From NCBI RefSeq assembly GCF_034424545.1, contig NZ_CP139970.1, positions 744,001 to 808,000 of the forward strand: 64,000 nucleotides of DNA, given 5' to 3'. The DNA is from Trinickia caryophylli. Lineage in GTDB: Bacteria; Pseudomonadota; Gammaproteobacteria; Burkholderiales; Burkholderiaceae. A program made the position numbers and the translations under genes. Shown piece after piece: positions 45,790-56,206 of the stretch (the first letter of the stretch is position 1; every line of letters begins with the position of its first letter). The notes beneath the pieces were generated by a model. That model was not told the origin of the DNA. It ran no database searches and saw only the letters and a list, made by a program, of their open reading frames with translations.

Positions 45790-47784
45790 TCAAGTGTTGC
45801 GATAAGCCGCTACGCCCCGCGGCTCCACACTCGGCCCACCGATCACGAATGCGTCCGCCCCTGCTTCGGCTGCGTCGATTCGATAGGCCTCGTCCTCGTA
45901 GTTGAACACATAGGTCAGCCCGCCGCGTCGGCTCACGCGCACGCCGTCCGGCAACCTCATCGTCTCGAGTTGCGCGCGCGCCGCGATCGCGGCAAACCAT
46001 TCGCGCGTCAGTGCTTCGTCGAAAAGGCTCGTGAGGTAATGCATCGCGCCGAACCGCACGTAAGCCGGATGGCCGTCATCAAAACGCGCGACGACTTCGT
46101 GCGCGGCCTCGTCTCGCAACTCGACGAGGTCGCGCCAATGGCGGCCGTAGCCGGCCGGCGTGGCGCCAGCCTGTGACGTTTCCGATGAATGAACCGGCAT
46201 GCGCACGCTCGGGCGCACCGATTCCACGCGCCACACGCGCATCGGCATGCATTGCGCGAGAGGGCCCGGCGGCAGGTTCGCGGGAATCTGCAGATCGGCC
46301 GTCTTCGAGCCCGTGCGCGGACCGACCACCACTTGCGCGCCCGAACGGGCAAGGCGTGCCGCGAAATCGTCAGGCACGATCGGCAGCGGCGGCACGACGA
46401 TCATGCGATATCCGTCGAGCGGCGCGTCGGCGGGAACCACGTCCACGTCGAGCCCGAGCGCGCGCAGAGCCGAGTAATACTCGAACGCGAAGCGCGGGTA
46501 ATGGAAGTCCGCGCCTTGCGGATGGATTTCGAAGAGCCACTTCGCCGGGTAATCGTAGACGAGCGCGACGCGGGCACGCACGCTCGCACGGGCCTCGGCG
46601 TGCGCCTGGTCGAGCGCGCGGATTTCGTCTGCCACGCGCGCGGCCTCGCCGCCGCCCATGTCGAGCCGGTTGTCGGGCGTATTGAGGCCCGCGTGCATCT
46701 GCTCCTGCGCGAATGGCGCCTGCCGCCAGCGGAAATACGATACGCAGCCCGCGCCGTGCGCGAACGCTTCCCAGCTCCAAAGCCGCACCATGCCCGGCAG
46801 GGGCGACGGATTCCAGTGCGCCCAATTCACCGGCCCCGGCTGCTGCTCCATCACCCAGAACGGTTGCTTCGACATTCCGCGATAGACGTCATGATTGAAC
46901 GAAGCGAAATCGGGATGCCCGGTGCGCAGCCAGCGACCTTTCACCTCGGCGTCGAACCATTGCTCCTCGAGCGCACCGAGCGGATAGCTGTCCCACGCGG
47001 CGATGTCGAGATCGCTCGCCACCGCATAGTGATCGAACTCCGTGAAAAGCTGCATGAAATTGTGCGCGATCGGACGGCCCGGCGAATGGGCGCGGATGAT
47101 CTCCACTTGCATGCGGTTGAACCGCGCCACCTCGTCCGATGCAAAACGGCGATAGTCGAGCCGATGCGAGGGATGCGCCTCCGTCACCGTCGCGACGGGC
47201 GCGTCGATTTCGTCGAAGCTGCGATACTCCATGCTCCAGAATACGGTGCCCCAGGCGCGATTGAGCGCCTCGACGTTTCCGTAGCGCGCACGCAGCCATT
47301 CGCGGAATCGCGCCACGGCTGCGTTCGAATAGCTGACGACCGTCTGATGGCAGCCGTATTCGTTGTCGGTTTGCCAGAACGCCACGCCGGGATGGTTGCC
47401 GTAGTGGGCCGCCACGGCCGTGCAGATCGCGCGCGCGGCTTCGTAGTACGACGGCGAGGAAAAATCGTAATGCCGGCGCGAGCCGAAATGGCGCGCGCGC
47501 CCATCGGCGCCGACCGGGAGGATATCGGGGTGCCGGTCGACGAGCCACTTCGGCGGCGTGGCCGTCGGGGTGCACATGACGATCTGGAGTCCAGCCCGAT
47601 GGAGCGTGTCCACCGCGCGATCGAGCCACGCCCAATCGTATTGCCCCGGCGTGGGCTCGATGCGGCTCCATGCGAACTCCGCAATGCGCACGCGCTCGAT
47701 GCCGAGCGTCTTCATGCGCCGCGCGTCTTCTTCCCACATCGTTTCCGGCCAGTGTTCCGGGTAGTAGCAGACTCCCAGGTGCAT
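45790..47784 (-). CDS. Beta-galactosidase, glycoside hydrolase family 42
   Basis: A 664-residue enzyme cleaving terminal beta-galactosides. The N-terminal catalytic barrel (about 1-380) opens [23 protein letters not shown], with the acid/base Glu in QTDNEYGCH and the nucleophile Glu in [14 protein letters not shown] beta-galactosidase trimerisation domain follows. No signal peptide, so it acts in the cytoplasm on imported sugar. It lies between the ATPase and binding-protein genes of the ABC operon, tying import and hydrolysis together. Confidence 0.93.
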   Translation of the reverse strand: MHLGVCYYPEHWPETMWEEDARRMKTLGIERVRIAEFAWSRIEPTPGQYDWAWLDRAVDTLHRAGLQIVMCTPTATPPKWLVDRHPDILPVGADGRARHFGSRRHYDFSSPSYYEAARAICTAVAAHYGNHPGVAFWQTDNEYGCHQTVVSYSNAAVARFREWLRARYGNVEALNRAWGTVFWSMEYRSFDEIDAPVATVTEAHPSHRLDYRRFASDEVARFNRMQVEIIRAHSPGRPIAHNFMQLFTEFDHYAVASDLDIAAWDSYPLGALEEQWFDAEVKGRWLRTGHPDFASFNHDVYRGMSKQPFWVMEQQPGPVNWAHWNPSPLPGMVRLWSWEAFAHGAGCVSYFRWRQAPFAQEQMHAGLNTPDNRLDMGGGEAARVADEIRALDQAHAEARASVRARVALVYDYPAKWLFEIHPQGADFHYPRFAFEYYSALRALGLDVDVVPADAPLDGYRMIVVPPLPIVPDDFAARLARSGAQVVVGPRTGSKTADLQIPANLPPGPLAQCMPMRVWRVESVRPSVRMPVHSSETSQAGATPAGYGRHWRDLVELRDEAAHEVVARFDDGHPAYVRFGAMHYLTSLFDEALTREWFAAIAARAQLETMRLPDGVRVSRRGGLTYVFNYEDEAYRIDAAEAGADAFVIGGPSVEPRGVAAYRNT

Positions 47785-47795
47785 CCCCCCTCCCC

Positions 47796-48965
47796 TTATG
47801 CGTGATGTTCGATCGATGAAAGCGGTGCAACGGCGAAGCCGTCGTCCGTAAACAGATGGCAGGCGCTTGGCGGGGCGCCGATTGCGATGCGCTCGCCGGT
47901 GCGGCAGGCGGCATCGCCCGGCACCTTGGCGATCAGCGCGACGCCGTCCGGCTCGTCGAGATGAACGCAGGTCTGCTCGCCGAGCCGCTCGATCAGATGG
48001 ATCTCGCGCGTAAGCCGGAGCACCGATGCGCCGCCACCCTCGTCCGCGCTCCCCGTCGGGGCGACGAACGACAGATGCTCGGGCCGCACGCCCAAGGCCA
48101 CGGGCTGCCCCGCCTGCAACGCCGTGCCGTCGAGCGGCAGCCGCACTGCCTCCGCCGTGCGCGCGACGGCGACCGTGACGCCCGCCGCGTCGACGGCAAC
48201 GACCTTCGCGGGCAGAAAATTCATGCGCGGCGAGCCGATGAAGCCCGCCACGAACCGGCTCGCGGGGCGATGGTAAAGATCGAGCGGCGCACCGATCTGC
48301 GCGATGCTGCCGTAACGTGTCGTGTCTTTGCCCGCATGCAGCAAGACGATCTTGTCGGCAAGCGTCATCGCCTCGGTCTGATCGTGCGTGACGTATACGA
48401 CGCTCGCTTTTGCGAATTGGCGATGCAACCGCGCGATCTCGATGCGCGTTTGGCCGCGCAGCGTCGCATCCAGGTTCGAAAGGGGTTCGTCGAAGAGAAA
48501 AACGCCGGGCTCGCGTACGATCGCCCGCCCGATCGCCACGCGCTGCCGCTGACCGCCCGAGAGCGCCTTCGGCCGCCGATCGAGCAACGCGTCGAGTTGC
48601 AGGATGCGGGCCGCCTCGCGCACGCGGCGCTCGATGTCGGCTTTCGGCGTCTTGGCGAGCTTGAGTCCGAATGCCATGTTCTCGAACACGGTCATGTGCG
48701 GAAAGAGCGCATAACTCTGAAAGACCATGGCTACGCCGCGCTCCGCGGCCGGCACGTCATTCACCACGCGCCCCCCGATGCGCACCTCGCCCGCGCTCGG
48801 GTCCTCGAGCCCCGCGATCATCCTCAACAGCGTGGATTTGCCGCAGCCGGACGGCCCGAGGAAGACGCAAAACTCGCTCTCGCCGATATCGAGGTCGACA
48901 TTGCGCACGACGGGCGCCGCGTCGCCGTAAGCTTTCTCCAGACCTTTCAACGAAATGCTCGCCAT
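47796..48965 (-). CDS. Sugar ABC transporter ATPase (MalK/UgpC type)
   Basis: A 389-residue ATPase. Walker A ([15 protein letters not shown]), ABC signature ([16 protein letters not shown]), Walker B ([13 protein letters not shown]) and the C-terminal TOBE-like regulatory domain characteristic of MalK (about 240-389). First gene of the leftward operon, 11 bases upstream of the GH42 gene. A palindrome lies about 40 bp upstream and may be the LacI operator. Confidence 0.92.
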   Translation of the reverse strand: MASISLKGLEKAYGDAAPVVRNVDLDIGESEFCVFLGPSGCGKSTLLRMIAGLEDPSAGEVRIGGRVVNDVPAAERGVAMVFQSYALFPHMTVFENMAFGLKLAKTPKADIERRVREAARILQLDALLDRRPKALSGGQRQRVAIGRAIVREPGVFLFDEPLSNLDATLRGQTRIEIARLHRQFAKASVVYVTHDQTEAMTLADKIVLLHAGKDTTRYGSIAQIGAPLDLYHRPASRFVAGFIGSPRMNFLPAKVVAVDAAGVTVAVARTAEAVRLPLDGTALQAGQPVALGVRPEHLSFVAPTGSADEGGGASVLRLTREIHLIERLGEQTCVHLDEPDGVALIAKVPGDAACRTGERIAIGAPPSACHLFTDDGFAVAPLSSIEHHA

Positions 48966-49004
48966 ACCTCACGCTCCATGATCTAATCGCGTCGATTGCG
49001 GAGG

Positions 49005-49016
49005 TTAAGCGCTTAA
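49005..49016. promoter_or_regulatory. LacI-type operator candidate
   Basis: TTAAGCGCTTAA is a perfect 12-bp palindrome with a central CG, typical of LacI/GalR-family operators. It lies in the 206-bp region between the divergent ATPase gene and the LacI gene, 40 bases upstream of the ATPase start. Confidence 0.6.
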
Positions 49017-49171
49017 TCAGCAGACCAAAAAGAAAATCGATCGCGTGTCGATCGATCGGTGCGGCCTGCCGCTGTCTCCGAAATCGTTGATCTTTGCAGC
49101 GCATAGTGCCGTCAGTTTCGGCTCGCTGCAAACTTTGAATGGCCGTCCCACATTTTGAACGAATCGATCCA

Positions 49172-50236
49172 ATGGCCACCATCAACGAAGTCGCCCGGCT
49201 GGCTGGCGTCACCCCGGCGACCGTATCGAACGTGCTCCGCAATCGTGGCCGCGTGGGCGAATCCACACGCCAGCGCGTGCGCGAAGCGATCGACACGCTG
49301 GGCTACCGGCCGCATCTGGCGGCGCGCGCGCTTGCCGAGGGCCGTGCGCCCACACTCGCGCTGATGGTGTCGAGCATCGCCAATCCGTTCTATCCCGAGT
49401 TCGCACTCGCCGTGGAAAGCGAAGCGCGGGCATCCGGCCACTTCGTTATCATCTGCAATACGAACAGCGATCCGGCGATGGGCCGCGCGTATCTGGAGCA
49501 GATCGGCGGCACGCTGTCAGAAGGCGTACTCGTCATGAATGCGAACCTCGATTTTGCCGACCTGCATGCCACGCAGGCGCGCGGCGCGCCGGTCGTGCTC
49601 TGCATGTGGGAACGTCCGGACGAGCCGCCGGGGTTGCCCTGCGTGGCCGTCGATTTCGTATTGGCGGGCCGCATCGCCGGCCAGCACCTGCTCGGGCTGG
49701 GCCATCGCCGCATCGGCGCAATCGTCGGCAGCAAAGCATCGGGGATTCATACGCCGCGCCATGAAGGGTTCGTGTCGGCGATGCAGGCCGCGGGGCACGC
49801 CTTCGATGAACGCCTGACGCACCACGCGCCCGATACGATCCAGGGCGGCTACGATGCGGCGCACGCGCTGCTGAGCGAGCACCCCGACCTCACGGCCCTC
49901 TTCGCGACCAACGATCTGCCCGCGCTCGGCGCGATTCATGCGGCCGCCGATCTCGGGCGCGAGGTTCCTCGGGATCTGTCGGTCGTCGGTATCACCGACA
50001 TTCAGCTGGCGCGCGAATCGCGCCCGGCATTGACGACCGTCGCGGTGCCTACCGAGGAAGCCGCACGAGAGGCCGTGGCGTTGCTGCGCAGCCTGATCGC
50101 CACTGGCGCATCAGATCCCGCGCAGGGTGCGGCGGTGTGCCGGACGTCCGCACCGCAACTCGTCGTGCGGGGATCCACGGCACCGCCTGCCGGACACGGT
50201 GCGCGCAACGGGACGCGACGGTCGCCGGGCAACTGA
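49172..50236 (+). CDS. LacI-family transcriptional regulator
   Basis: A 354-residue repressor. The N-terminal helix-turn-helix is INEVARLAGVTPATVSNVLRN with hinge LGYRPHLAARAL. The periplasmic-binding-protein-like sugar-binding domain follows (about 60-330). Divergent from the galactoside ABC operon, which it most likely represses. Start ATG 49172 gives the canonical MATINEVARLAG beginning; the frame is open a further 11 codons upstream. Confidence 0.92.
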   Translation: MATINEVARLAGVTPATVSNVLRNRGRVGESTRQRVREAIDTLGYRPHLAARALAEGRAPTLALMVSSIANPFYPEFALAVESEARASGHFVIICNTNSDPAMGRAYLEQIGGTLSEGVLVMNANLDFADLHATQARGAPVVLCMWERPDEPPGLPCVAVDFVLAGRIAGQHLLGLGHRRIGAIVGSKASGIHTPRHEGFVSAMQAAGHAFDERLTHHAPDTIQGGYDAAHALLSEHPDLTALFATNDLPALGAIHAAADLGREVPRDLSVVGITDIQLARESRPALTTVAVPTEEAAREAVALLRSLIATGASDPAQGAAVCRTSAPQLVVRGSTAPPAGHGARNGTRRSPGN

Positions 50237-50348
50237 TACGCCCTTCGTCTCTGCGCCAACGCGGCACACGCCTTGCTCGCCACTGCAATGTTCGCGCCGT
50301 CGCCCGCCGGCGGCGTCCCATCCAGCCTGCGGCCAAAGGAGACACGAG

Positions 50349-50876
50349 ATGCATGCGTCGAAAAAGCACCCCCTGTCTGCGCAAAACGCCGAGACCGTAC
50401 CGAAATCTTCGCTGCCCGCCTACCCGGGCGGACATCCGGTCACGCGCGCCTTCGATAGCTTCGCGAGCACCATCACACGTTGGGCAGGCTCGCCGATCGC
50501 ATTCGGGCTCGCGGTGATCGTCGTCCTCACATGGGCCGTCACCGGCCCGCTCTTTCATTACTCGGACGCGTGGCAACTCGTCATCAATACGGGTACCACG
50601 GTTGTCACGTTTCTCATGGTGTTTCTCATTCAACAAAGCCAAAACAAGGACAGCGTTGCCATTCATCTGAAGCTCAACGAGCTGGTGGCCGCCAATCGGG
50701 CGGCCAACAGCGAACTCATCGGCATCGAGGACATCTCGGAAGAGGACCTGCGCAAGATTGCCGATGCCTACCTCGCGCTGGCGAAAAAAGCCGATGCGAC
50801 GAAGGCCGAGAAGCAGGCAGTCGAGCAATCGGTCGACGAAGCCAAAAGCCGGCCTGGCGGCAAGGCTAAGCGGTAG
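50349..50876 (+). CDS. Low-affinity iron permease family protein
   Basis: A 175-residue protein. Two membrane helices (about 47-66 and 78-97) are separated by PLFHYSDAWQLVINTGT, the family signature. Next comes IQQSQNKDSVAIHLKLNELVAA and a long cytoplasmic helix rich in Lys/Ala/Glu. Pfam's low-affinity iron permease group is named after yeast Fet4, but bacterial members are not well proved as iron carriers. Its 3' end overlaps the convergent adhE gene by 11 bases. Confidence 0.82.
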   Translation: MHASKKHPLSAQNAETVPKSSLPAYPGGHPVTRAFDSFASTITRWAGSPIAFGLAVIVVLTWAVTGPLFHYSDAWQLVINTGTTVVTFLMVFLIQQSQNKDSVAIHLKLNELVAANRAANSELIGIEDISEEDLRKIADAYLALAKKADATKAEKQAVEQSVDEAKSRPGGKAKR

Positions 50877-53541
50877 GCTCGCGCGACTCGGGAAACGGCG
50901 CCGTCACGGTTGCGCGCGCCGACCCTGCAACCCCCTCGTCGTAGGCGTCGATGTAGCGCCGGCCGTAATAGCTGTCGAGCAGCAACTGCCGCAATTCCGA
51001 CATTAGCGGATAACGAGGGTTGGCCCCGGTACATTGATCGTCGAATGCATTGCCGGCGAGTTCGTCGAGTCGCTCGAGAAAGAGCGTCTCGGGAACGCCG
51101 GCCTCGCGAATCGACGCCGGAATGCCTAGCGTCGCCTTGAGGGCTTCGATCCAGCCAATCAGCGCATCGACTTTCTCGCCGTCGTTGCGCCCGCCGAGCG
51201 CGAGCGCGTCGGCGATCTCCGCATACCGACAGCGCGCTACCGGCCGGTCGTACTGGCTGAACGCTGTCTGTTTGGCCGGCACGTCGGCCGCGTTGTAGCG
51301 CACGACGTTCGAAATCAGCAGCGCATTGGCGAGCCCGTGCGCGAGACCGAACTCGGCGCCGAGTTTGTGCGCCATCGAGTGACAGACGCCGAGAAATGCA
51401 TTGGCGAACGCGATGCCGGCCAGCGTCGCCGCGTTGTGCACCTGCTCGCGCGCTTTCGGATCCGCCGCGCCGTTCAAATAGGCCGAAGGCAGATGCTGCT
51501 GCAGCAACCTGAGCGCCTGCACGGCCTGCGCGTTCGAATATTCGTTAGCCATGACGGACACATATGCCTCGAGCGCATGCGTGACCGCGTCTATGCCGCC
51601 AAACGCGGTAAGACTTTTCGGCATGTTCATGACGAGGTTGGCGTCCACGATGGCCATGCCGGGCGTGAGCGCATAGTCCGCAATCGGGTATTTGGTGCCT
51701 GTGGCTTCGTCGGTCACGACGGCAAAGGGCGTCACCTCGGAGCCCGTGCCCGAAGTCGTCGGAACAGCCACGAGTTCGGCCTTCGCGCCCATCGCAGGGA
51801 AGCGGTAGATCCGCTTTCGGATATCCATGAAGCGCAGGGCCAATTCCTCGAAGCGAACCGTCGGATGCTCGTACATCACCCACATGATCTTGGCCGCATC
51901 CATCGGGCTACCCCCGCCGAATGCGACGATGACGTCGGGCCGGAACGCCTCCAGCGCGGCCACCCCTTTGCGCACGATAGCCAGCGTAGGGTCGGCCTGA
52001 ACCTCGTGAAATACTTCGACATCGATGCCCTTGCCTTCCAGCAGACGAACGATTTCGTCGACACGGCCATGATTGAAAAGGTAGGCGTCCGTAACGATCA
52101 GCGCGCGCTTTTTTCCCGCCAGATCGTCGAGCGCAAACGGCAGGCAGCCGCGCCGGAAATAGATACTTCGCGGCAGTTTGTGCCACAGCATGTTTTCGGC
52201 TCTCTTGGCCACGGTCTTCATATTGATCAGATGCCTCGGGCCGACATTCTCCGAAACGGAATTGCCGCCCCACGAGCCGCATCCGAGCGTGAGCGACGGC
52301 CCGAGCTTGAAGTTGTACAGGTCGCCGATACCGCCATGCGACGCCGGCGTATTGACCAGGATTCTCGCGGTCTTCATGCGCTCGCCGAAATAACGGACGC
52401 GATCGTTCCGCGCATCTTGATCGGTGTAAAGCACCGAGGTGTGGCCGATGCCGTCAAGGGCCACGAGCGCTTCGGCGCTCGCCACCGCCTCATGAAAGTC
52501 GCGCGCGCGATACATGGCGAGCGTTGGCGAAAGCTTCTCGTGAGCGAAGGCTTCGTCGGCACCGCATGAACTGACCTCGCCTATCAGCACCTTGGTAAAG
52601 GGCGGCACCTCGATGCCCGCCATCCCGGCGATCCGCACGGCCGACTGCCCGACGATGTCGCCGTTCAGCCTGCCGCCCACGACGAGAATCCTGCGCACGG
52701 CGTCGCGCTCCTCGTCGTCGAGCACATAGCCGCCCGCGCGTTGAAATCGGGCCCGGGCTGCTTCGTATACCGCATCGACGATGACGACCGATTGCTCCGA
52801 CGCACACACCACGCCGTTATCGAACGTTTTAGACATGAGCACGGAAGCGACCATCCGCTTGATGTCGGCCGTTTCATCGACGACGACGGGCGTGTTCCCT
52901 GCGCCGACGCCGATCGCCGGCTTGCCCGACGAGTAAGCCGCCCTCACCATGCCGGGCCCCCCGGTCGCGAGAATCAACGCGATATCGCGGTGGTGCATGA
53001 GATGGTTCGTCAGCTCGACCGACGGCTGATCGATCCAGCCGATGATGTCGCGCGGCGCGCCGGCAGCCACGGCAGCCTCGAGCACATGGCGCGCGGCTTC
53101 GCAGGTGCAGCGCCGCGCGCGGGGGTGCGGGCTCAGGATCACGCCGTTGCGGGTTTTCAACGCGATCAACGCCTTGAAGATTGCCGTGGACGTCGGGTTC
53201 GTCGTCGGCACGATGCCGCAGATCACTCCGAGCGGTTCGGCAATCGTGATAGTCCCGTGCAGGTCGTCTACCGCGACGATGCCGCAGGTCTTTTCGTCTT
53301 TGTAGGCGTTGTAAATGTACTCGGACGCGAAGTGATTCTTGATGACCTTGTCTTCGAGCACCCCCATGCCGGTTTCCGCCACGGCCATCCGGGCCAGCGC
53401 GATGCGCGCATCGGCGGCGGCCAGCGCCGCGTGTCTGAAAATCTCGTCGACCCGCGCTTGCGAGAAGCCGGCGAATATCCGCTGTGCCGCGTTCACGCGC
53501 GCAACGAGATCGTCGAGCGCGTCAATGTTCGTTACCGCCAT
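50866..53541 (-). CDS. adhE: Bifunctional acetaldehyde-CoA/alcohol dehydrogenase
   Basis: An 891-residue fusion. The N-terminal aldehyde dehydrogenase domain (about 1-440) converts acetyl-CoA to acetaldehyde; its Cys is in FDNGVVCASEQSVVIVD. The C-terminal iron-dependent alcohol dehydrogenase domain (about 450-860) makes ethanol; its metal ligands are in AFGGIDAVTHALEAYVS and GVCHSMAHKLGAEFGLAHG. Both parts look intact. It has an AGAAGGAG ribosome-binding site. AdhE is typical of fermentative bacteria and forms filaments. In this presumed respiratory organism it is less expected; acs nearby would reverse acetate formation. Confidence 0.95.
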   Translation of the reverse strand: MAVTNIDALDDLVARVNAAQRIFAGFSQARVDEIFRHAALAAADARIALARMAVAETGMGVLEDKVIKNHFASEYIYNAYKDEKTCGIVAVDDLHGTITIAEPLGVICGIVPTTNPTSTAIFKALIALKTRNGVILSPHPRARRCTCEAARHVLEAAVAAGAPRDIIGWIDQPSVELTNHLMHHRDIALILATGGPGMVRAAYSSGKPAIGVGAGNTPVVVDETADIKRMVASVLMSKTFDNGVVCASEQSVVIVDAVYEAARARFQRAGGYVLDDEERDAVRRILVVGGRLNGDIVGQSAVRIAGMAGIEVPPFTKVLIGEVSSCGADEAFAHEKLSPTLAMYRARDFHEAVASAEALVALDGIGHTSVLYTDQDARNDRVRYFGERMKTARILVNTPASHGGIGDLYNFKLGPSLTLGCGSWGGNSVSENVGPRHLINMKTVAKRAENMLWHKLPRSIYFRRGCLPFALDDLAGKKRALIVTDAYLFNHGRVDEIVRLLEGKGIDVEVFHEVQADPTLAIVRKGVAALEAFRPDVIVAFGGGSPMDAAKIMWVMYEHPTVRFEELALRFMDIRKRIYRFPAMGAKAELVAVPTTSGTGSEVTPFAVVTDEATGTKYPIADYALTPGMAIVDANLVMNMPKSLTAFGGIDAVTHALEAYVSVMANEYSNAQAVQALRLLQQHLPSAYLNGAADPKAREQVHNAATLAGIAFANAFLGVCHSMAHKLGAEFGLAHGLANALLISNVVRYNAADVPAKQTAFSQYDRPVARCRYAEIADALALGGRNDGEKVDALIGWIEALKATLGIPASIREAGVPETLFLERLDELAGNAFDDQCTGANPRYPLMSELRQLLLDSYYGRRYIDAYDEGVAGSARATVTAPFPESREPTA

Positions 53542-53671
53542 CGTTGACTCCTTCTATTGAAACTGCTTCGTCGGCTTCACGCGACGTCCTCGGCGCGACG
53601 TCGGCCGACATGGCGACGGTTGTGGGTGTCGACGAACAAGTAATCATGATTTCGCCTGCTGAAACCGGCAT

Positions 53672-54775
53672 TCAAAAGCGTGTATGCATGCCGACTCGCA
53701 CGACGGCCTGCGACGCGTCGCTCGACGCGTAGGCGGTGCTGTTCATTCCGCTCAGTTGCGCCGAGGCACCTGAATTGGCCCGTTGATAGACGCCGAGCAG
53801 ATACACGCTCGTACGTTTGGACAAGGCGTAATCTAGAATCCCGGCGAACTGATGCGCGTGGTTGTTATCGACGACGTCATTGCCCTTCATGTACATGTAT
53901 GACGCGCCAGCGCTGAGCGCAGGCGCGAAGTTGTAGCGTGCGCCAATGGATCCTTCATAGACGGATCCTCCGTTGGCCGAGTTGTGCACCGTCGTGAACA
54001 ACGCATTCGTCATCCAGGCGCCGAAGCGATAATGCGTGCCGATGCCCCAGTTGCGCACGCTGACCTGCGGCGATCCGCTCGTGTATGTCTTGATGTTGGT
54101 GTAGGCCGCATCGATGCCGAACGGGCCCTGCGCATAGTCGAGCGCAAAGCTCTGCGAATTGCCGGCGCCGACCGAGCCGGCCACGCCGCCGAAGCCATAC
54201 ATCGCACCGAAACTGAACCCGCCGAACTTGGGCGAGACGTACTTGACCGTATTCGAAACGGCCTCGCCGCTCATGCGGTCCCAGTCGAACGCGCCGGTGG
54301 GATTGCCCGGCAAGGCGAGCTTCTGAAACGGCCCGGCCCTGTAATCGTAAAAGTGGCCGGCGAGTTCCGCCGGATCGTCGCCCGAAAAGAAGAGCGAATC
54401 CGACATGAAATCGTATTGATTACCGAATGTGAGCTTGCCGAAGCGGTCGTTGTCGAGTCCCACGTAGGACGTACGCGTAAAGAGGCTCTTGCCCGACATG
54501 AACGAGCCGTCATCGACATGAAACTGATTGACGAGCGAGAAAATCGCCTTCGTTCCTCCGCCGAGATCCTCGGTGCCACGGATACCCCAGAGGTTCGGGC
54601 CATTGACGCCGTCGTCCATTAGCAGATTGTGCTTGCCGCCTTCGTTGCTGACGTAGGACACACCCGTATCGATCTGGCCGAAGAGCGCGATACTGCTTTG
54701 CGCGTGCGCCAAAGTGGCCAGGCATGCGCCGGCCGTAACCGCTGCGATCGCCGCGTGCTGCTTTCTGACTCGCAT
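53672..54775 (-). CDS. Gram-negative porin (OmpC-like, Porin_4)
   Basis: A 367-residue outer-membrane porin. The signal peptide is about 1-25 (CLATLAHA|QSSI), followed by SSIALFGQIDTGVSYVSN and a 16-strand barrel ending RVGMHTRF with terminal Phe. The style is that of Burkholderiaceae trimeric porins. It is the last gene of a leftward run, or alone; a strong hairpin over the upstream YhbP-like stop suggests that it has its own promoter. Confidence 0.9.
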   Translation of the reverse strand: MRVRKQHAAIAAVTAGACLATLAHAQSSIALFGQIDTGVSYVSNEGGKHNLLMDDGVNGPNLWGIRGTEDLGGGTKAIFSLVNQFHVDDGSFMSGKSLFTRTSYVGLDNDRFGKLTFGNQYDFMSDSLFFSGDDPAELAGHFYDYRAGPFQKLALPGNPTGAFDWDRMSGEAVSNTVKYVSPKFGGFSFGAMYGFGGVAGSVGAGNSQSFALDYAQGPFGIDAAYTNIKTYTSGSPQVSVRNWGIGTHYRFGAWMTNALFTTVHNSANGGSVYEGSIGARYNFAPALSAGASYMYMKGNDVVDNNHAHQFAGILDYALSKRTSVYLLGVYQRANSGASAQLSGMNSTAYASSDASQAVVRVGMHTRF

Positions 54776-54890
54776 TGCGTAATACCTTTATAAATTTAGT
54801 TGTCCTAATTGATTCCACGACTCGAAAAGACCGATCCTCCGCCGGGGCAACCGCGTCCCGTTCCTTCGCGTGCGCGGGAACGGCTTCGAT

Positions 54891-54929
54891 CGTCAGGCCG
54901 GCACCCTCACCGCGGGTGCCGGCCTGACG
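54891..54929. terminator. Strong hairpin over the 3' end of the YhbP-like gene
   Basis: A perfect 15-bp inverted repeat (54891-54905 with 54915-54929, CGTCAGGCCGGCACC and its complement) and a 9-base loop covers the last codons and stop of the YhbP-like gene. It should act as a terminator or mRNA stabiliser; there is no clear T-run. Confidence 0.55.
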
Positions 54930-55354
54930 ATCCGTTGCCAATGCGACTTCTGGGCAAAGACGAGGCGGTTATCGGTGAACTTGACGTCCTCCAGGCGCAG
55001 GCGCCAGAGATCGGTCGTTCTGAGCCGTGCAATCGGATGACGCGCGAGATAGAGACTCGACGCGGCGCGACGCTCCGCGCCCGTCAGACACTCCGCCCAC
55101 GCCCCGAACTGCACGCCGCGTATGTCGCGAATACGCTCCGGCTGCGCGCCGATCGTTCCCGCCACGGCCGGCGAGTCGCGCATCGCCATACCGTGGCGCG
55201 TCTGAACGCTCGTCATGACGATGAGGCTCGCCGCCGGCTCGTCGAACGCGTAAAAGCAACTCGCGGCCCACGGCATGCCCCGGTCCACCACCGCCAGACC
55301 GAGCACATGGTGCGCGACGATGAATTCGGCTATCGGTGCAGGTAACCGGGACAT
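54893..55354 (-). CDS. YhbP-like (UPF0306) split-barrel protein
   Basis: A 153-residue protein of the pyridoxamine-phosphate oxidase-like flavin-binding fold. It reads FIVAHHVLGLAVV then MPWAASCFYAFDEP, then VMTSVQTRHG and a C-terminal LRLEDVKFTDNRLVFAQK. This resembles E. coli YhbP (UPF0306), of unknown function. Start ATG 55354 has a strong GAGGGGG ribosome-binding site. Its final codons form half of a long inverted repeat. Confidence 0.75.
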   Translation of the reverse strand: MSRLPAPIAEFIVAHHVLGLAVVDRGMPWAASCFYAFDEPAASLIVMTSVQTRHGMAMRDSPAVAGTIGAQPERIRDIRGVQFGAWAECLTGAERRAASSLYLARHPIARLRTTDLWRLRLEDVKFTDNRLVFAQKSHWQRIVRPAPAVRVPA

Positions 55355-55425
55355 GGAGAACCCCCTCTCGCTATTTATCGGCAAAGTGGACCGCAAGGTC
55401 TTCCGAAACACATACCGTCATGCGT

Positions 55426-56142
55426 TCAATGCACGTAGGTCGCCCACAGATGCGAGAACGGCATCACGAGCAGGAGCGCTGGCAGCATGTTGGCCACGGG
55501 GAAAGGCTTCACGCCGCAGATCCGAAACCCCGTCGCGAGCATGATGAGACCGCCTGCCGCGGAGAAGTCGGCCATCATCTCGGGCGTCGTCATCGGCAGG
55601 ATCTTGACCGCGAGCACCGCCAGCGCCATCTGGATCGCGAGCTGCGGCACCGCGATCGTCGCAACGGCATAACCGAGCGCCGTCGCGAAGATCGCCGAGG
55701 TGAAGAGATCGAGAATCGTCTTGATGTAGAGAATCGACGGGTCGCCCGTCATGCCCTCGTGCATCGCGCCGAAGATGCCCGTACCGCTTGCGCAAAACAG
55801 CACGAGAATGGCCACGAAGCGATTCGTGAACTCCTCGTGACTGAGCTCCCCCTTCGACGGCAAGTAGCGTTCGATAACGCCGCGCGTCACACCAGCGGCG
55901 GTGCCGATCCGCTTCTCGAGCTGGATGATCTCCCCGAGTGCCGCACCGAGCACCATCGCCAGCACGACGGCGGGCATGAACTTGACCTTCACCACGAGCA
56001 TGATGCCGAGCCCCATCGAGCAAAGCCCGAAAGTCTGCGGCAAAGCAACGCGCAAGCGCTCCGACAATCGCTGGCCGAGAAAGGCGCCCGCAACCCCACC
56101 TGCAATAACGGCAGAGCCATTGAACCAGGGTCCGATGAACAT
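55426..56142 (-). CDS. DUF554 family membrane protein
   Basis: A 238-residue protein with about seven hydrophobic helices. It has the DUF554 pattern GGVAGAFLGQRLSERLRVALP near the N-terminus, LVVKVKFMP and TGIFGAMHEGMTGDPSILYIKT. Function unknown; some relatives are proposed transporters. It follows ubiX by about 64 bp in the same direction and may be the carrier for the aromatic acid, an untested inference. Confidence 0.8.
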   Translation of the reverse strand: MFIGPWFNGSAVIAGGVAGAFLGQRLSERLRVALPQTFGLCSMGLGIMLVVKVKFMPAVVLAMVLGAALGEIIQLEKRIGTAAGVTRGVIERYLPSKGELSHEEFTNRFVAILVLFCASGTGIFGAMHEGMTGDPSILYIKTILDLFTSAIFATALGYAVATIAVPQLAIQMALAVLAVKILPMTTPEMMADFSAAGGLIMLATGFRICGVKPFPVANMLPALLLVMPFSHLWATYVH

Positions 56143-56206
56143 ATCCTTCTTCCTTGAGTTTTCCTAACTGTTTTGTCGCGCCGGCCCCGGGAGGGGACCA
56201 GCGAAG

